Shown here piece after piece: positions 60,415 to 64,000 of a stretch of 64,000 nucleotides of DNA (positions within the stretch are counted from its first letter, which is position 1; the number at the start of each line of letters is the position of its first letter). The notes under the pieces are model-generated. The model ran no database searches. It was given only the letters and a program-made list of their open reading frames with translations, and had not been told where the DNA came from. The stretch spans positions 744,001 to 808,000 of the forward strand of contig JBCAMK010000018.1 in NCBI GenBank assembly GCA_038503065.1, written 5' to 3'. The DNA comes from Paragyromitra xinjiangensis (taxonomy: Eukaryota > Ascomycota > Pezizomycetes > Pezizales > Discinaceae). A program made the position numbers and the translations under genes.

Positions 60415-63000
60415 CTATTCATCAGAAACGCTGGCAAACTTCTCCATCATATCGTTATATAGCTTCTCATAACGTTCAACGATCGCTTTTTCACCATCAT
60501 CAGGAATCTGAGTATGAGAAAGTATTAGTATATCACCAATCACGTAAAACCCCTCTGTTAGTACCCAGGGAAAGGAGATACTGCTTGCTGCACATTACTA
60601 AAGAATATTACAGAAAGAGAAAATAATACCTCAAATTTCATCGATCGAAGTCGATGCTGGATATCCGCAGTAGCATCACGAATCTTACCCCATTGAACAC
60701 CCGACTGAACGGCCTTCTGCGATTCATCGAAGAATGCCATCATAACCTTCATCATCCATAGGGTCTTCCACACCGGGCAGTACTGGTCATGCTTGGAGTA
60801 TCCGTTTTGCTGCAGGAAGTCTTCTTTGATTAAAGAGCTGACATCAAGCGTGATCTTATCGGGATCCGACAACGCCGACTTCCCCACAAGCTGCACGACT
60901 TGGTCGAGATCTTCACTATCGGAAAGACTGTGTGAATTAAAAATGTTGGGTTAGAGCGCATGGCCTACTTTGCTGTCTAGAAAAATAGGAAGGGAAAATA
61001 CAGTTGTTTGATGCGATCACGGAGGACGGGAAAGTCGGGGTAATTTTTTGAGTAATATTTATCCAGCACATTTGTGTACTTGCTGTAACTGAGCGAGGTA
61101 TTGATACTAGGGAAATGCTTGCGTTGAGCCAACTTTTTGTCGAGACCCCAAAACACCTGCACTATACCATGGGAGGGATCCGTCAGTAATCGTTGACTCC
61201 AGAACTCCTTTACTCCGGGGCCCTGGATTCATGAGACGATAGTGGAAACAAGTCCATCAATTTTGTTTCCATCGGGTCTAACCCCAAGGCATCAAAAAGA
61301 GAGCAATCTTACCAATACCAAGCGTAGCAGAAGTGACCGGATCAGAGAAATCGCCACCGGGCGGGGATACGGCCCCGACAATACTAACACTTCCTTGCCT
61401 GTTCGGGCTCCCCAGAGCTGTGACTTTACCCGCACGTTCGTAGAAACTGGCCAACTTCGCCCCGAGATAAGCCGGAAAACCCTGATCAGCGGGCATTTCT
61501 CCCAAACGGCCCGAAATCTCACGCAGCGCTTCGGCCCAACGGGATGAGGAGTCTGCCATCATGGCAACATCTTTGCCTTGATCGCGGAAGTATTCAGCGA
61601 GGGTGATACCAGTGTAAATAGAAGCCTCACGGGCGGCTACGGGCATGTTGGAAGTGTTGGCGACAAGAGTTGTGCGTTTCATGATAGGCTCCTTCCGACC
61701 GTTGATTTCGATAGAAAGCTGCAGCTATTAGCTTCCAGCCTTTAACCTTATGGTGGGATAGCAGATCGATACCTCAGGGAAATCCATCAAAACCTCAGCC
61801 ATCTCGTTACCGCGTTCACCGCAACCAACATAAATAATGCAGTCAGAGTTGGAGAATTTGGACAACGCTTGGGAAATAACCGTCTTCCCGCAACCGAAAG
61901 CTCCTGGAATAGCGGTCGTACCACCTTGCACGCAAGGAAATAAAGCATCCAACACTCTTTGTCCAGTCAACAACGGGTAGTCCGCCGAAAGTTTTTCATT
62001 TACTGGTCTTGGAACTCGTACGGGCCATGTGTGCATCATGGTAAAGTTTTGCTTCTTGCCCTCAAATTCAACCTCCAAAATCGTGTCTTCCAGGGTGTAG
62101 GAACCTTTTTCGGCAATGTGAGTTATCGTACCCCTGGCGCGAGGAGGTAGCATAATTTTGTGGTCATCCAAAAGCGAGTTTTCGTAAACACTACCGTAGA
62201 TGTCCCCTCCGGTGATATGGTCACCGACCTTGAGGTTTGCAGGTGTGAAATCCCAAGACCTCCTGACATCAAGCGCAGGAGTAGCGATACCGCGAGGGAT
62301 GTAGATACTGTTCGAGATTTCATTGATGGTTTTCAGAGGACGCTGAATCCCATCATAGATGGTCTCCATCAACCCAGGACCAAGCTCTACAGATAGGGGC
62401 TTCCCGGTTCGTAAGACTGGGTCTCCAACAGTTACACCAGCTAGAATTCACAGTTAGTAATTGTTCTTATGTGCTAGCTTCTTGTAGCTCCGAAACCTGT
62501 TTCTTCGTAGACCTGAATTGTAGCCTTGTCCGCTTCAATTCGAATAACCTCCCCAACCAACGAGTCATGCCCCACTCGAACCTGACGCAGCGTCAGCATG
62601 AAAAATCCCGAGAGATATATTCCCTTAATACCCACCAACTCGTACATTGCACATCCTATCATATTTTCCGCAACTACTACAGGCCTATCCACACAGCTCA
62701 TCAGTCATAACACTGCGGGGCTACCTCACAACACTCAACCCACGTACCCAGAAACCGAGAAAATGGAACCTGTACCACAAGTTCAGCAAGAAAATTCGGG
62801 AGTCGAAGCTCAAGAAGAGTAATGGATAACAAAAAGGAGGTAAGATGAAATCGAACAACAATGACGTCTTACCATAATCACCCTCCTTCGCGTATTCCTC
62901 CGCCTTCTGTGCATCTTTTCTCGCGTTTCTAAACTGGAGAGCCAAACAGATTAGCAGGATACAAACAGTGATTATTAGACAGGATATCAAAGATTACCAT
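60415..63000 (-). CDS. VMA1: V-type ATPase catalytic subunit A
   Basis: Ten exons (minus): 63000-62998, 62933-62873, 62769-62748, 62684-62636, 62581-62497, 62440-61773, 61718-61313, 61161-61002, 60927-60630 and 60507-60415, encoding 614 residues (family about 617). The P-loop GAFGCGKT is at 253-260; [52 protein letters not shown] and [19 protein letters not shown] are diagnostic. Subunit A hydrolyses ATP in the V1 sector and drives vacuolar acidification. A 22-nt exon is needed to complete SIFSVSG, and the start codon appears to stand alone in a 3-nt exon. The site [15 protein letters not shown], where budding yeast carries the VMA1 intein, is uninterrupted. It is convergent with UBA1. Confidence 0.94.
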
Positions 63001-64000
63001 CCTGGGGTATATATTCGTGAGTTGAGGAAATTCAGCTGTCAAAATGAAAGATGGTTCTCAAGACCCTGTAGCCTTAGCACCCGTGTAGGATGTTGAGGAG
63101 CACAATGCCCTTGTTATCTTAACCCCTCACACCAAGTGATTCACCTGTTCAGCCTCTCAACCCCACGTTTACCGCCACATGTGCTATACTCACAACACAC
63201 GGTCTCTTTCTACTTTCATCAAACAGTTAATTTTGCAACCCAATTTCCCTCCATAAATATCTGCACTAGACGGTGCCACAGCATCAGCCCATTTGAGCCC
63301 TGACTCCTAACGACTTTTACCGAAAAAGGTACTCGATAAATTATACAGTATAGATATTTTCGTAACTCTAATGGAATTTACCTTTCCCAGATGCCCTTTT
63401 TTTGATATTAGCTTTGTTGGTTTGAGTACTAAGGCCTGGGCTGAGCTACAAAGCCTAACATTTGCGTCATATCCAGATCTTAGCGGACAGACATGTGGCA
63501 CCTGGCTTGGTCTACTCTCAGGGGAGGAATTTAAGATGAAGCGGCATGGCAGAGAACATTCTTCGAAGCATTTGCCGATTCTTCGAGAAGAGAGGACCTC
63601 TGAATTAAGGCAGCCCGCGATTTGGTCCTCCGATCCTACTTTGACCGCTCATGCACTCAAGCAACTTCCCACAGTACCTCCTCTGAAGACCAATGAGGGG
63701 CAGGAAGCCCTCCTCTCATGTGAGTAGAAGTCCATGCATGCATGTTTGCCTCGTCGCAAAGATAAAGGTTGTTACGATGCGGCCACAGAAGAGATGCATT
63801 GACCATGCTTTCTGGGCCGCTCCAACGCTGTGGTACCCACATCCAAGAGTGCGTACAATGGTGGGATGAACTCGTTTTTAGCACAGTAGTGACATGATGT
63901 ATCTATGTTTGGAACCATCCCACGAGGTAACATTGGTCGTATAACCTACCTTCGTTGGGTGTAATGTCCGTCAGTTTGATGGGCACCCTTTGGACGTTGT
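63001..64000. other. Upstream region of VMA1 to the window edge
   Basis: The last kilobase contains the VMA1 promoter and beyond it no supported gene. A 118-codon open frame (63371-63727, plus) and a few smaller ones lack recognised motifs and splice partners. Confidence 0.45.

Noticed and set aside
61773..62440. Intein in VMA1, as in budding yeast
   Set aside because: The exon runs without interruption through the yeast insertion site and the P-loop.
63371..63727. 118-codon plus-strand ORF near the right edge
   Set aside because: It lacks a recognised motif, has mixed composition and no splice signals; kept only as part of the spacer description.

Overview
The window is nuclear DNA of a filamentous ascomycete, most likely Pezizomycotina. 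The evidence is compact genes with many short GT-AG introns (mostly 50-120 nt), clear fungal orthologues throughout, an Arb1 RNAi-heterochromatin subunit and a Zn2Cys6 regulator of a filamentous-fungal type. The order cannot be fixed from the sequence; long gene-poor spacers and transition-rich inverted repeats would suit an early-diverging lineage with some RIP-like mutation, but that is inference. Twenty-two genes are supported (one cut by the left edge), plus one weak hypothetical ORF. No tRNA, rRNA, CRISPR or intact transposase gene was seen.

Layout, left to right: the 3' end of a queuosine-salvage gene (1-1152); a 5.2-kb gene-poor stretch; thioredoxin (6389-6897); an OTU deubiquitinase (7172-8566, minus) back to back with TFIIA gamma TOA2 (9310-9765); the wybutosine enzyme TYW4/PPM2 (10298-13716, minus) divergent from ATG18 (15167-16665), with a duplicated leader segment and a foldback element between them; a Cys/His-rich protein of unknown function (17973-18590); a Zn2Cys6 transcription factor whose DNA-binding domain is pieced together from micro-exons (20609-23078, minus); a 4.1-kb spacer; TRM82 (27233-28844, minus); a SUN-domain protein (29689-32446, minus) divergent from UDP-glucose 4-epimerase (33935-35436); a quinone oxidoreductase (36159-37546); inositol polyphosphate multikinase (38427-39493, minus) divergent from ARB1 (40237-42136); NOP10 (42594-43171) with an oversized structured intron; cyclin H CCL1 (44177-45520); pantothenate synthase PAN6 (46801-47784); eIF2B alpha GCN3 (48350-49469, minus) divergent from NECAP (50212-51113); a PMP3-like proteolipid with a PY-motif tail (52532-53224); ubiquitin E1 UBA1 (54073-57618); a 2.8-kb repeat-rich spacer; and V-ATPase subunit A VMA1 (60415-63000, minus) without an intein.

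The genes do not form a pathway cluster. They are housekeeping genes spread over both strands, with three tRNA-modification genes (QNG1, TYW4, TRM82), two transcription-machinery subunits (TOA2, CCL1), two ubiquitin-system genes (OTU protease, UBA1) and several trafficking or vacuole genes (ATG18, NECAP, PMP3-like, VMA1). Exon boundaries were set by hand from splice consensus and from reading frames that restore family motifs; all coordinates include the stop codon.

The points most worth a second look are the micro-exon chain in the Zn2Cys6 gene, the structured NOP10 intron (possible H/ACA-like RNA inside a gene for an H/ACA protein), two short foldback elements sharing TA flanks and a CTCGT terminus, the duplicated ATG18 leader, and the unrecognised Cys/His-rich gene.
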